From NCBI RefSeq assembly GCF_004348315.1, contig NZ_SMKC01000019.1:1-42801 (forward strand): a stretch of 42,801 nucleotides of DNA, written 5' to 3'. Source of the stretch: Streptomyces sp. 8K308. Its GTDB lineage: Bacteria; Actinomycetota; Actinomycetes; Streptomycetales; Streptomycetaceae. A model generated the notes under the pieces. The model did no database searches. It saw only the letters and a program-made list of their open reading frames with translations, and was not told the DNA's origin. Both the position numbers and the translations under genes were made by a program. This document shows positions 33,962 to 42,785 of the stretch, piece by piece; the stretch's first letter is position 1, and each line of letters opens with the position of its first letter.

Positions 33962-35785
33962 GTGGACAAGCAGATCGCGCGGGAGGAGCCGCCGGCGCCC
34001 GCGCCGGAGGAGCGCGCGGACGTACCCTCCACCCCGCACGCGCTGCGCGCCGCCGGCGCACGGGCCTTCGAGCGCGCCGCCGCCGTCGCCCGTCACCCCT
34101 ACTGGGAGCGCCCGAGCAGCGAGTGGCTGATCAGGCGCTGGCCCGACCTCACCGCCGCGCTCGCCGCCACCTTCTTCTTCTGGCTCTCGCTCACCCCGTC
34201 CCTGGTGCCCCGCCCCTGGTACTACCAGGGCGCCATCGGCGGCATCACCGCCGCCATCGGGTACGGGCTCGGCGCGCTGCTCAGCTGGATCTACCGGCTG
34301 TTGTTCCCGTGGCGGCCGAGCGAGCTCGTCAGGGCCCGCTGCTGGCTCGCCTTCCTGGTCCTGCTCCCGTTCGCCATCGCCTTCCTGCTCGGGCGCAGCG
34401 CGGACGGGCAACGCGAGCTGCGCCGGCTCCAGGAGCTGCCGCCCACCCTCACCTGGCACTCGCTGATGATCGCGCTGATCTCGTTGACGGTGCTCGGACT
34501 GCTGCTGCTCCTCGCCAGGTCCATCAGGCTCGGCACCCGGCAGCTCACCAGGCTCCTCAACCGGATCATGCCCTGGCCGGCGGCGGTCGCCCTCGGCCTC
34601 ACGCTCAGCACCGCGATCGTGGTCATCGGCATGCGGGACGTGGTCTGGGACCGCGGCATCCTCGAGATCGCCGACCGGCTCGCGGCGGCCAAGGACGAGT
34701 CCACCGACCCCGGGGTCATGCGGCCCTACACGCCCACGCTCTCCGGCAGCCCCGACTCGCTGATCTCCTGGGACGACCTGGGCAACAAGGGCCGCACCTT
34801 CACCGGCACCGCCCTGTCCGCCGACGAGATCGCGGAGTTCGGCGGCGAGGAGGCGATCGACCCGATACGCGTCTACGTGGGCCGCAAGGCGTACGACGAC
34901 TACGCGGACGGCGCGGAGCTCGCGGTGCGCGAGCTGGAGCGCACCGGCGCGTTCGACCGCGAGGTGCTGGCCATCACGGGCACCACCGGCACCGGCTGGG
35001 TCAACCCGACCACCGTCGAGGCCCTGGAGTACATGCACGGGGGCGACACGGCCGTGGTGGCCATGCAGTACTCCTACTTACCGAGTTGGGCCTCGTTCAT
35101 GGTGGACAGGGAGGAGGCCGGCCGGGCCACCGAGGAGCTGTTCGACGCGGTCCACGCGCGCTGGGAGCAGGAACCGGCGGACGAGCGGCCGAAGCTGCTG
35201 GTGTTCGGCGAGAGCCTGGCGGTCTCCGCGATCGAGTCGGCCTTCGACGACCTGGACGACCTGCTCTCCCGCACCGACGGCGCGCTGCTGATCGGCCCAC
35301 CCGACTTCAGCCCGATCCACTCAGAGCTCACCGAGCGGCGGGACGCCGGCAGCCCGATCTGGCGGCCCGTCTACGACGACGGGCGGCACGTCAGGTTCGC
35401 CCAGTTCCCCGACCGCGACCTGCGGCTGCCGGAGGGCGAGCCGTGGCTCGAACCGCGCGTCGTCTACCTGCAGAACGCCTCGGACCCGGTGGTCTGGTGG
35501 TCACCCGACCTGCTGTTCCGGCGCCCCGAGTGGCTCAACCGCCCGCTCGGCCCCGATGTCACCTCGTCCATCGACTGGTTCCCGTTCGTCACCTTCTGGC
35601 AGACGACGGTCGACATGGCCAACTCCTACGGCGCCCCGGCCCCGCACGGCCACCGCTACGGCTCCAACCCGGTCGGCGCCTGGGCCGCGATCGCCCCGCC
35701 CGACGACTGGACCGAGGCCGACACGGAACGCCTCTCCTGGCTCCTCGAAGTCCGCCACCCACCACGCCACGGCTGGGCGGGCTAG
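33962..35785 (+). CDS. Membrane alpha/beta-hydrolase family protein (Abhydrolase_9)
   Basis: Membrane protein with a C-terminal alpha/beta-hydrolase-type domain, 607 residues from GTG 33962. The N-terminus is hydrophilic and acidic, followed by about four membrane segments (about 65-215: LAATFFFWLSLTPSLVPRPW, GGITAAIGYGLGALLSWIY, FLVLLPFAIAFLLG, LISLTVLGLLLLLA). The soluble part has the nucleophile elbow LLVFGESLAVSA and candidate acid and His positions in NASDPVVWW and HGHRYGS. The family (PF10081 type) is common in actinobacteria and of unknown substrate. It is transcribed alone and away from the padR operon. Confidence 0.85.
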   Translation: MDKQIAREEPPAPAPEERADVPSTPHALRAAGARAFERAAAVARHPYWERPSSEWLIRRWPDLTAALAATFFFWLSLTPSLVPRPWYYQGAIGGITAAIGYGLGALLSWIYRLLFPWRPSELVRARCWLAFLVLLPFAIAFLLGRSADGQRELRRLQELPPTLTWHSLMIALISLTVLGLLLLLARSIRLGTRQLTRLLNRIMPWPAAVALGLTLSTAIVVIGMRDVVWDRGILEIADRLAAAKDESTDPGVMRPYTPTLSGSPDSLISWDDLGNKGRTFTGTALSADEIAEFGGEEAIDPIRVYVGRKAYDDYADGAELAVRELERTGAFDREVLAITGTTGTGWVNPTTVEALEYMHGGDTAVVAMQYSYLPSWASFMVDREEAGRATEELFDAVHARWEQEPADERPKLLVFGESLAVSAIESAFDDLDDLLSRTDGALLIGPPDFSPIHSELTERRDAGSPIWRPVYDDGRHVRFAQFPDRDLRLPEGEPWLEPRVVYLQNASDPVVWWSPDLLFRRPEWLNRPLGPDVTSSIDWFPFVTFWQTTVDMANSYGAPAPHGHRYGSNPVGAWAAIAPPDDWTEADTERLSWLLEVRHPPRHGWAG

Positions 35786-36492
35786 GCCGGGCCGGCCTGC
35801 CGGCCTGCCGGCCTACCGGCCTACCGGCCCGAAGGGGCGCGGCACGTCAGCTCAACTGACGGCGAACGGCCGTGCCAACAGGCCGGTCACGTGCGCCGCG
35901 CCGGGCCCGGGCCGCGTGCGCGACGGGCCCGCCCGTCCGGCCTGCCGGCCTACCGGTTCGAAGGGGCGGAGGGGCACGGCACGTCAACGCGACCGACGGC
36001 GAACGGCCGCCACGGGCGGCCCGGGAGATATTGAGCCGGCCGGCGGCCGGCGGCGGAGGGCCACCGGCCAACCGTCCTGGCCGAACGAACCGTCGAGCCC
36101 GGCCTGCGAGTCCGGACTTCCGCCCAGAAGAGCGGGGTCTCAACGGCCGGTTCGGAGAAACCGCCCGCAGCGGCGGCTCATGGCCGTGGGACGGGGCTCA
36201 CCGGTCCGTAGGCGCGGTGAGCCCCGGGGAAGCCGACGCCGGTCGGCCGGTCGGCCGGTCGGCACCCGGCGATCGCCGGCTCCGCCCGAAGGCGACGCAC
36301 CGGCCGCCAGGCCGGGCCCCGCTCCGGAGGAGCGTGGCCGCCGGCGGGCCCTCGGCCCGCCGAGGCCGAAGGCCCTTCGGACCGGCAGGCCGGACGGGAG
36401 GCCGGACGGGAGGCCGGACGGAAGGCCGGTCGCCTGCCGGGCCGCGGGACCAGGGGCCTGCGCTCCTTCGGAACGGTAGGCCGCCAGGCCGG
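35786..36492. repeat. Non-coding repeat-rich region
   Basis: No gene is supported in these 700 bp between the hydrolase and transporter genes, which converge on it. A ~72-bp block at 35801-35872 recurs imperfectly at 35938-36010, sharing GGCCTGCCGGCCTACCGG, GAAGGGGC and CACGTCA, then GACGGCGAACGGCCG. Short tandem GCCGGCCT units occur at the start. A 12-bp unit AGGCCGGACGGG is repeated at 36387-36398 and 36399-36410, with a near copy at 36411-36422. A small hairpin CCGAAGGCC/CTTCGG is at about 36366-36380. These look like slippage-prone intergenic repeats. Confidence 0.6.
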
Positions 36493-37941
36493 TCAGGCGT
36501 CGCCCGCCGAAGACGGTTTCGTCGGGGCGAGTTCGGCGATGGTCGCGCCGCTGATGGCGGCGCGGCCGGCGCGGGCGTCGAGTTCCTCCTGGTAGGCCCG
36601 CAGGTAGCCGACGACCGTGCTGGTCACCGCGATCAGCGGCACCGCGACGACCGCGCCCGGGATGCCGGCCAGCATCGAGCCGGCGGCGACGCCGAGCACC
36701 ACGGCCAGCGGGTGCACCCGCACCATCCGGCCCAGGATGAACGGCTGGAGGATGTGCCCCTCGATCTGCTGCACGAGCAGCACCACGCCCAGCACGATCA
36801 GCGCGTCCACCGCGGTGGTGGTGACGAGGGCCACCACCACGGCGAGGGCGCCGGAGGCGATCGCGCCGACCAGCGGCACGAAGGCGGAGAGGAAGACGAT
36901 CACGCCGAGCGGCACGGCCATCGGCACCCCGACGGCAAAGAGGCCGATGCCGATGCCGAGCGCGTCGATCAGCGCGACTATCACCGTGCCCCGCACATAG
37001 CCGGTCAGGGTGATCCAGGCGCGGGGCCCGGCGCCCGCCACGCCCTCCCTGGCCGCCCGCGGCACCAGCCGCAGGAACCACTGCCACACGCCGGCGCCGT
37101 CGTAGAGCAGGAAGAGCACCACGAAGAGCGCGAGACCGGCGCCGGTGAAGAACTCCACCGCGTAGTTGACGCCTTCGAGGCCGGCCGAGGTCAACTCGGA
37201 GCTGTGGTCAGCGATCCAGTCGTTGATGTTATCGGTCCACTCGTTGATGTTCTCCTCGGTGATGTCGAACGGCAGCTCGAGGACCCAGTTCCGCAGCTTG
37301 TCGATGCCCTCCTGCACCTGATCGACCAGTCTGTCCGAGTTCTCGATGACCTGCCAGACCACGAACCAGCCGACCAGGCCCATCGCCGCGAAGCCGCCGA
37401 GCGCCGTGATGGCGGTAGCCGGGCCCCGGCCGATGCCGAGCCGCCTGAGCCAGCCGACGAACGGCTGCAGCGCGGCGGTGATCAGCAGGCCGGCGGCGAA
37501 CGACATCACCAGCAGGCTGACCGAGCTGACCACCTGCATCACGACCCAGACCACGCCGGCGAGCACCAGCATCCGCCAGCCGGCCTCGGCCGCCACCCGC
37601 ACGCCCCAGGGGATCGCCTCCGCCGGCTGGGGTCGGCGCGGCACCGGCGCCTCGGCCGTGCCACCGGGCGGCGGCTCCTCGCCGCCGCCCCCCTCGCCGG
37701 CCGCCTTCGGTTCGAGCGCGGGCCCACCGGTCAGCACGGCCTGCCTCGCCCTGGGCTCGAGCGACTTCCCGCCCCCGCCCTCGGGCCCCGTGTCGGCGCG
37801 CGCCGCCGACACCTCCGCCTCGCCGCGCTCGCCGGCCTCGCGCTCCCGGCGCTCCTGCTCGCGCTCGGCGTCGCCGCGCAACCGCGACACCCGCGAGCCG
37901 ACCCGCGACAAACCGGCCCCGAGCCGGCCAAGTCTCGACAT
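36493..37941 (-). CDS. AI-2E family transporter (PerM type)
   Basis: Integral membrane protein of the AI-2E/PerM superfamily, 482 residues, from ATG 37941, which has GGAGG about 7 bases upstream. A long charged, Pro- and Gly-rich cytoplasmic N-terminus (about 1-110) precedes two close membrane segments (LVLAGVVWVVMQVVSSVSLL, LLITAALQPFVGWLRRLGIG), an outside helical part about 190-245 (ITEENINEWTDNINDWIADH), and then the characteristic C-terminal segments with YVRGTVIVALIDALGIGIGL, VPLVGAIASGALAVVVAL and LQPFILGRMVRVHPLAVVLG. Members export small molecules or act as antiporters; the substrate here cannot be told. Confidence 0.92.
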   Translation of the reverse strand: MSRLGRLGAGLSRVGSRVSRLRGDAEREQERREREAGERGEAEVSAARADTGPEGGGGKSLEPRARQAVLTGGPALEPKAAGEGGGGEEPPPGGTAEAPVPRRPQPAEAIPWGVRVAAEAGWRMLVLAGVVWVVMQVVSSVSLLVMSFAAGLLITAALQPFVGWLRRLGIGRGPATAITALGGFAAMGLVGWFVVWQVIENSDRLVDQVQEGIDKLRNWVLELPFDITEENINEWTDNINDWIADHSSELTSAGLEGVNYAVEFFTGAGLALFVVLFLLYDGAGVWQWFLRLVPRAAREGVAGAGPRAWITLTGYVRGTVIVALIDALGIGIGLFAVGVPMAVPLGVIVFLSAFVPLVGAIASGALAVVVALVTTTAVDALIVLGVVLLVQQIEGHILQPFILGRMVRVHPLAVVLGVAAGSMLAGIPGAVVAVPLIAVTSTVVGYLRAYQEELDARAGRAAISGATIAELAPTKPSSAGDA

Positions 37942-38045
37942 CCCTGGTCCCTCCGCCCCCAGCTTTCGTCTCACGCAAACGCGCCTCGACGTTACCTTGG
38001 GCCGCCGGACACCGGGGTATCCAACCGGAATCAGTGCTGTCACAA

Positions 38046-38081
38046 GCGAGGCCCCCGAGCCGCATGGCTCGGGGGCCTCGC
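38046..38081 (-). terminator. Strong terminator hairpin after the SLT gene
   Basis: GCGAGGCCCCCGAGCC (38046-38061) pairs without mismatch with its complement at 38066-38081 around a 4-base loop, a 16-bp stem. It lies 27 bp past the stop of the minus-strand transglycosylase gene. A short TTGTG follows on that strand. It also isolates the AI-2E transporter gene downstream. Confidence 0.85.
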
Positions 38082-38107
38082 GTGAAAGATCGCCGGGATC
38101 CTCCGGA

Positions 38108-38824
38108 TCAGTACCAGTTGTTGACGGTCCAGAAGTCCCACGCGCCGCACGGGCTGCCGTACCGCTCGTTCATGTAGTTCAGGCCCCAGCGGATCTGGGT
38201 GGCCGGGTTGGTCTGCCAGTCGGCGCCGGCGGAGGCCATCTTGGAGCCGGGCAGGGCCTGCATCAGGCCGTACGCGCCGGACGAGGGGTTGGTGGCCTGG
38301 TAGTTCCAGTCGCTCTCGTGGTCCACGATGTTCGAGAAGCACTGGAACTGGTCGGCGCCGACGATCTCCCTGGCCATCTGCTGGATCTCGGCCACGGTGT
38401 ACGAGGACTGGACGGCGTAGTCGGCCGACGCGCTCGCGGACTGGGCCTCGGCGGCGGCCGCCGCGGCGGCGGCCTCCGCGGCCTCGCGCTCGGCGCGCTC
38501 CTGGGCCTCACGCTCCTCGGCGGCCCGGCGCTCGGTGGCGTCCTCGGCGGCCTGGATGCGGGCCGCCTCCTGGGCGGCGATGCGCGCCTCCGCGTCGGCG
38601 GCGACGGACTGGATCTCCGCCTGCTGGGTCAACGACGCGGTGTGCAGCTGGGCATTCGTGCCAGCGGGTATCTCCGAGAGCAGCGTCGCTGAGGCCGGGA
38701 CGACCTCAAGACCCTCGGCGGCGGCGCCCTGCTCGTCCCCCGACGCCACGCCTACGACGGCGCCGACGCTGGTCACAGCGGTGGCGGACGCCACTGCGAA
38801 TCCCCGGACCGAAATCCCGGTCAC
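38108..38824 (-). CDS. Secreted SLT-type lytic transglycosylase
   Basis: Exported cell-wall hydrolase, 238 residues from GTG 38824, which has AAGGA 5 bases upstream; ATG 38842 is less likely. The N-terminal signal (ISVRGFAVASATAVTSVGAV) is followed by an Ala/Glu-rich coiled segment (about 70-130) and the C-terminal transglycosylase domain. The catalytic Glu is in NIVDHESDWNYQATNPSSGA, followed by YGLMQALPGSKMASAG and QIRWGLNYMNERYGSPCGAW. The protein ends in the family's WTVNNWY motif. It probably cleaves peptidoglycan during growth or sporulation. It has a long structured leader. Confidence 0.93.
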   Translation of the reverse strand: MTGISVRGFAVASATAVTSVGAVVGVASGDEQGAAAEGLEVVPASATLLSEIPAGTNAQLHTASLTQQAEIQSVAADAEARIAAQEAARIQAAEDATERRAAEEREAQERAEREAAEAAAAAAAAEAQSASASADYAVQSSYTVAEIQQMAREIVGADQFQCFSNIVDHESDWNYQATNPSSGAYGLMQALPGSKMASAGADWQTNPATQIRWGLNYMNERYGSPCGAWDFWTVNNWY

Positions 38825-39101
38825 ACGGTTTCCTTCCGACATCGCCCGCTCGTCACCTCACGGGCACAATCGTGCCCCTGACTCGGGCCTCCCCTGGTGC
38901 CGTGGTGGCGGGAGGCGCTGGCCCGGACGGGACCCGGCGCGCGGCGCGCTTGGGGACCCGCGTGGTGCTTCGGGCGGCATACGGCGAGCGGCTGTTCAGT
39001 TGTGAAAACGCAGTCCTTGCGGTGCCCTTGGGGGCATCGGTTGCCGTATGCGGGGCCTGACAGACGCACACACTGCCGGAAGCGAGAGCCGGGAAGCAAT
39101 T
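38825..39101 (-). promoter_or_regulatory. Structured 5' leader of the SLT transglycosylase gene
   Basis: The upstream region can fold extensively on the minus strand. A closing stem GCATACGGC (39051-39043) pairs with GCCGTATGC (38985-38977) and encloses two smaller stems: GATGCCC/GGGCACC (39038-39032 with 39027-39021; one wobble) and CGCA/TGCG nearby. A third hairpin, GGGCAC/GTGCCC (38877-38872 with 38867-38862), lies about 38 bases before the start. A promoter could sit near 39075-39105, giving a leader of about 250 nt. It does not show the conserved blocks of the cyclic di-AMP (ydaO) riboswitch found before other Streptomyces cell-wall hydrolases. Confidence 0.5.
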
Positions 39102-39133
39102 CGACCCCGTGTGGGAAAGCTCACACGGGGTCG
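39102..39133 (-). terminator. Terminator hairpin downstream of phoH
   Basis: CGACCCCGTGTG (39102-39113) and CACACGGGGTCG (39122-39133) form a perfect 12-bp stem with an 8-base loop. On the minus strand it follows the phoH stop by about 119 bp and precedes the leader of the transglycosylase gene, so it most likely ends phoH transcription. There is no U-tract, as often in Streptomyces. Confidence 0.7.
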
Positions 39134-39251
39134 GGGCTTGTCAAGCTGGGGAATATCGGAATTGACGCGCCTGCCTGGGATTTCGCCGAGGGACCGGGCG
39201 GCCCGGCGGGTGGATAACCGCCGAGACGCCCGGTTCACGCCCTTGGGGCGA

Positions 39252-40589
39252 CTAAATGCGCCCCTCCTCCAGCATTTCGGTCACCAGTGCGGCGATCGGG
39301 GAGCGTTCCGAGCGGGTGAGGGTGACGTGCGCGAAGAGCGGATGGCCCTTCAACTTCTCGACCACGGCGACCACTCCGTCGTACCGGCCGACCCGCAGGT
39401 TGTCCCGCTGGGCCACGTCATGCGTCAACACCACCCGGGAGTCCTGCCCGATCCGGGAGAGCACCGTCAGCAGCACGTTGCGCTCGAGCGACTGGGCCTC
39501 GTCCACGATGACGAACGCGTCGTGCAGCGAACGGCCGCGGATGTGGGTGAGCGGCAGCACCTCGAGCATGCCGCGCGCCACGACCTCCTCGATGACCTCG
39601 CGGGTGGTGACCGCGGACAGGGTGTCGAACACGGCCTGCGCCCACGGGTTCATCTTCTCGGCCTCGGTGCCCGGCAGGTAGCCGAGGTCCTGGCCGCCGA
39701 CCGCGTACAGCGGTCGGAAGACCATCACCTTGCTGTGCTGCCGCCGCTCGAGCACCGCCTCGAGGCCGGCGCACAGCGCGAGCGCCGACTTGCCGGTGCC
39801 GGCCCGGCCGCCCATCGAGACGATCCCCACCTCCGGGTCGAGCAGCAGGTCGAGCGCGATGCGCTGCTCGGCGCTGCGGCCGTGGATGCCGAACGCCTCC
39901 CGGTCGCCCCGGACCAGCCGGATCCCGCCGTCGGGCGCGACCCGGCCGAGCGCGCGACCGCGCTCCGAGGAGATCACCAGGCCGGTGTGCACCGGCAGCT
40001 CGGCGGCCGCCGGGTCCTTGACGGTCTCGGCGGCGAAGAGCTCGTCGACCGCCTCGGCGCCCAGCGAGATCTCCACCATCCCCGTCCAGCCGTCGGCCTC
40101 GGTGATGGCCAGCTCGGCCCGGTACTCCTCGGCGGCGAGCCCCACCGACGACGCCTTGATGCGCAGCGGCAGGTCCTTGGAGACGACCGTCACGTCGTGG
40201 CCCTCGGCCTGCAGGTTGCGGGCCACGGCCAGGATGCGGGAGTCGTTGTCGGGGAGCCGGCCGCCGCCGGCGCGCATGGCCGGGGGCAGGATGGTCGGGT
40301 CCGAGTGGTTGAGCTCGACGCGGAGCGTGCCGCCGAGCTCCCCCACGGGCAGCGGGGTGTCGAGCCGCCCGTGCCTGACCCGGAGTTCGTCCAGCCGGCG
40401 CAGGACCTGCCGCGCGAAGTATCCGAGCTCTGGGTGGTGCCGCTTGGCCTCCAGCTCGGAGATGACGACGACGGGCAGCACCACCTCGTGCTCGTCGAAA
40501 CGGGTGATGGCCGCCGGATCGGCGAGCAGGACACTGGTGTCGAGGACGTACATGCGCCGGTCGCTGGAACGCTTCTTGCTGCTGGCCAC
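39252..40589 (-). CDS. PIN-PhoH fusion protein (PhoH2)
   Basis: Cytoplasmic fusion of an N-terminal PIN nuclease-like domain and a C-terminal PhoH ATPase, 445 residues. The PIN part has acidic residues in [12 protein letters not shown] and [13 protein letters not shown] (about 1-165). The PhoH half has Walker [14 protein letters not shown] (about 262-274), the GHIRGRSL equivalent [19 protein letters not shown] with Walker B, and [12 protein letters not shown]. In mycobacteria PhoH2 is a sequence-specific RNA helicase and ribonuclease. No antitoxin-like ORF is seen directly upstream. GTG 40589 is the start. Confidence 0.93.
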   Translation of the reverse strand: MASSKKRSSDRRMYVLDTSVLLADPAAITRFDEHEVVLPVVVISELEAKRHHPELGYFARQVLRRLDELRVRHGRLDTPLPVGELGGTLRVELNHSDPTILPPAMRAGGGRLPDNDSRILAVARNLQAEGHDVTVVSKDLPLRIKASSVGLAAEEYRAELAITEADGWTGMVEISLGAEAVDELFAAETVKDPAAAELPVHTGLVISSERGRALGRVAPDGGIRLVRGDREAFGIHGRSAEQRIALDLLLDPEVGIVSMGGRAGTGKSALALCAGLEAVLERRQHSKVMVFRPLYAVGGQDLGYLPGTEAEKMNPWAQAVFDTLSAVTTREVIEEVVARGMLEVLPLTHIRGRSLHDAFVIVDEAQSLERNVLLTVLSRIGQDSRVVLTHDVAQRDNLRVGRYDGVVAVVEKLKGHPLFAHVTLTRSERSPIAALVTEMLEEGRI

Positions 40590-40740
40590 GTGTGGACGAA
40601 CCCCCTCGGACGAGGTGTGGAATCAAGGCGCCGCCCAGGGCGCCGGGGGCTGAGAACCGGCCCCGGCCCGCCGCGCACGGGCCAGGACCCGGCCCAGATC
40701 CCCGCGAGAGAAGGGGGTGACGTGGTGCGCAAACGGGCCT

Positions 40741-40774
40741 CCCGGCGGACCGTGCCGACGCACGGTCCGCCGGG
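40741..40774. terminator. Hairpin between the Z-isoprenyl synthase and phoH
   Basis: CCCGGCGGACCGTG (40741-40754) and CACGGTCCGCCGGG (40761-40774) form a perfect 14-bp stem with a 6-base loop. It lies about 170 bp downstream of the synthase gene and about 150 bp upstream of phoH, on the minus strand. It probably ends the synthase transcript. The rest of the 354-bp gap (40590-40943) holds no recognisable gene; the phoH promoter should lie between this hairpin and 40589. Confidence 0.7.
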
Positions 40775-40943
40775 AATATGCCCGCCCCTTGCGCATCTCA
40801 TGCGAAGAACACCCTGGGCGGCCATCTCGCGACAGTGTGGTGACCGCCAATGGCCTCGAGGCTATCCGCCCGGAAATAGGGGTGAAAGTGCCGACGGTCC
40901 CTAGCTGAAGTCGCCAGCGCTCCCCGGTGGGGGTGACCGGCGC

Positions 40944-41732
40944 CTAGACGCCGTACCTCCGGTGCCTGGCCGCGTAGTCGCGCAGTGCGCGCAGGAAGTC
41001 GACCTTGCGGAAGGCCGGCCAGTAGGCCTCGCAGAAGTAGTACTCCGAGTGGGCGCTCTGCCAGAGCATGAACCCCGAGAGCCGCTGCTCGCCACTGGTG
41101 CGGATCACCAGGTCGGGGTCGGGCTGGCCGCGCGTGTAGAGGTGGTCGGAGATGTCGTTCGTGGTGAGCGACTCGGCGACCTCGTCCAGGGACTGGCCGT
41201 CGGCGGCCCGCTTGGCGAGCAGCGAGCGGACGGCGTCCGTGATCTCCTGCCGGCCGCCGTAGCCGACGGCGACGTTGACGAGTATCCCGGGGCGCTTTCC
41301 GGCCAGCTCCTCGGCCTCGCGCAGCACCTGGCGGGTGCGCTCCGGCAGCACGTCGAGCGCGCCGACGTGGTTGACCCGCCAGCGGCCGTCCTCGGCGAGG
41401 TCGCGCACGGCGCCCTCGACGATCCCGAGCAGCGGGTTCAGCTCCTCGGCCGGCCGGTTGAGGTTGTCCGTGGAGAGCAGCCAGAGCGTGACGACCTCGA
41501 CGTCCGTCTCCGAGCACCAGCCGAGCAGCTCCTGGATCTTCGCGGCGCCGGCCTCGTGGCCCTCTCTGGTGGTGCCGCCCGCCGCCTTGGCCCAGCGGCG
41601 GTTGCCGTCCAGGATGACGCCGATGTGCTTCGGCCCCCGTGCGGTGTCGAGGTGGCCCTCGACCCGCCGTGCGTACAGCCGGACGGCGATGCGACGCAGG
41701 GTCTTCTTCATCGCGCTCTTGATCGCGCTCAT
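40944..41732 (-). CDS. Short-chain Z-isoprenyl diphosphate synthase (Rv1086-like)
   Basis: cis-Prenyltransferase, 262 residues. The catalytic Asp motif is GVILDGNRRWAKAAGG (about 38-53), with LWLLSTDNLNRPAEEL, VNVAVGYGGRQEITDA and the C-terminal RTSGEQRLSGFMLWQSAHSE and FRKVDFLRALRDYAARHRRYGV-type end. The sequence resembles M. tuberculosis Rv1086, which makes (2Z,6E)-farnesyl diphosphate, rather than the longer-chain UppS, judged from memory. It would supply a primer for a longer polyprenyl carrier used in wall synthesis. ATG 41732 is the start. It is monocistronic, followed by a hairpin. Confidence 0.9.
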   Translation of the reverse strand: MSAIKSAMKKTLRRIAVRLYARRVEGHLDTARGPKHIGVILDGNRRWAKAAGGTTREGHEAGAAKIQELLGWCSETDVEVVTLWLLSTDNLNRPAEELNPLLGIVEGAVRDLAEDGRWRVNHVGALDVLPERTRQVLREAEELAGKRPGILVNVAVGYGGRQEITDAVRSLLAKRAADGQSLDEVAESLTTNDISDHLYTRGQPDPDLVIRTSGEQRLSGFMLWQSAHSEYYFCEAYWPAFRKVDFLRALRDYAARHRRYGV

Positions 41733-41866
41733 CGTGTGTGTCAGCCCCTCCTGGCCCTCTCCCCGTGCCCGGGCACTCTAGCGCCGCCGCCCCCGGGCGC
41801 GAACCGGAACCGGTGGATCCGGCCAGCCGGGGCGGCGGCGCCTCGGGCGAATCCAGGCATGAAAAG

Positions 41867-41902
41867 CGGGCCGGTCCGTGGGGGGGGTTACGGACCGGCC
41901 CG
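41867..41902 (-). terminator. Terminator of the A24 peptidase gene
   Basis: CGGGCCGGTCCGT (41867-41879) and ACGGACCGGCCCG (41890-41902) form a perfect 13-bp stem with a G-rich 10-base loop (CCCCC on the minus strand). On the minus strand the stem is followed by GCTTTTC, a real U-tract, 58 bp after the stop of the peptidase gene. It also separates that gene from the synthase. Confidence 0.88.
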
Positions 41903-41959
41903 AGGGGGGGTTTCCACCGTAACGCATGTCGGTGCCTGTCGCATGCATCTGGACGTGAA

Positions 41960-42703
41960 TTAGCTGCCGAGTCCCGCCAGCGCGAGGCCGGCGAGCGCGC
42001 CCAGCGCCATGAAAGGGCCGAAGGGCACGGCCGTCCGCCGGCCCGCCCGGCCCGCGATGACCAGGGCCGTCCCGTAGCCGGCGGCCAGCAGGAAGCCGAC
42101 GAAGGTGCCGGCGAGCACCGCGGGCCAGCCGTACCACCCAAGGGCTACGCCCACGGACAACGCCAGCTTGACGTCGCCGAAACCCATGCCGTTCGGGTTG
42201 ACGAGGAACAGCACCAGGTAGCAGGCGCCGAGCGCCAGGCCGCCGAGCAGCGCGCCCGGCCAGCTGCCGCCCGCGCCGGGCAGGAGCGTCGTCACGCCGA
42301 GCCCGGCGGCGAGGCCGCCGGCCAGCGGCAACGTCAGCGGGTCGGGCAACCGCTGCACCGCGAGGTCCACCGTGGCGAGCAGCACCATCACGGGCGCCGC
42401 GAGCAGCCAGACCACGAGTTCCGGGCGGGCGCCGACGGCGGCGGCGAGCGCGGCGCAACAGCCGGCGGTCGCCAGCGCCGTGCCGATCGCGGCCCTGGGC
42501 GGCGCGGCGGTGGGCGGGCAGCCGGCGCAGCGGGCGGCGCCCAGCCAGCCGGCGGCGCCGCGGCCGGTCAGCCGATGCCCCGCCGGGCAGGTGGCGCGCC
42601 ACGGCTCGCCGGCGGGCACCGCGAATCGGTAGGCGGGGCGGGCGAGCAGCGCGCCGGCGAGCGCGCCGTAGCCGGCGGCGGCGACGATCAGCAGCGGATG
42701 CAC
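41960..42703 (-). CDS. A24 family prepilin-type peptidase
   Basis: Polytopic aspartic peptidase of the TadV/PilD-like group, about 247 residues from GTG 42703 (ATG 42742 would add 13). The two catalytic Asp sites are visible: DLAVQRLPDPLTLP and GMGFGDVKLALSVG. About six to seven Ala/Leu-rich membrane segments occur. The N-terminus retains a loop with Cys (CPAGH, CAGCPP) typical of the family's zinc-binding part. It would process type-IV-like prepilins, which in Streptomyces are Tad/Flp-type. The ATG start lies just 2 bp from a terminator-like hairpin, hence the preference for the GTG, with a possible -10 TACGCT just upstream. Confidence 0.88.
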   Translation of the reverse strand: MHPLLIVAAAGYGALAGALLARPAYRFAVPAGEPWRATCPAGHRLTGRGAAGWLGAARCAGCPPTAAPPRAAIGTALATAGCCAALAAAVGARPELVVWLLAAPVMVLLATVDLAVQRLPDPLTLPLAGGLAAGLGVTTLLPGAGGSWPGALLGGLALGACYLVLFLVNPNGMGFGDVKLALSVGVALGWYGWPAVLAGTFVGFLLAAGYGTALVIAGRAGRRTAVPFGPFMALGALAGLALAGLGS

Positions 42704-42743
42704 GGAGCGAGCGTAGGCGAGCGTGCGGGGCTGAGAACCCATG

Positions 42744-42785
42744 CGGGCCGGTCTGCCCGAGTGGGGGGATGGGCAGACCGGCCCG
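42744..42785. terminator. Terminator-like hairpin upstream of the A24 peptidase
   Basis: CGGGCCGGTCTGCCC (42744-42758) and GGGCAGACCGGCCCG (42771-42785) form a perfect 15-bp stem with a G-rich 12-base loop. It probably ends a minus-strand gene beyond the window edge. The stem shares CGGGCCGGTC with the terminator at 41867-41902, and both loops are G-runs. No U-tract follows on the minus strand. Confidence 0.7.

Noticed and set aside
38825..39101. Cyclic di-AMP (ydaO) riboswitch upstream of the transglycosylase gene
   Set aside because: The conserved blocks expected for ydaO were not found, although the region is structured.
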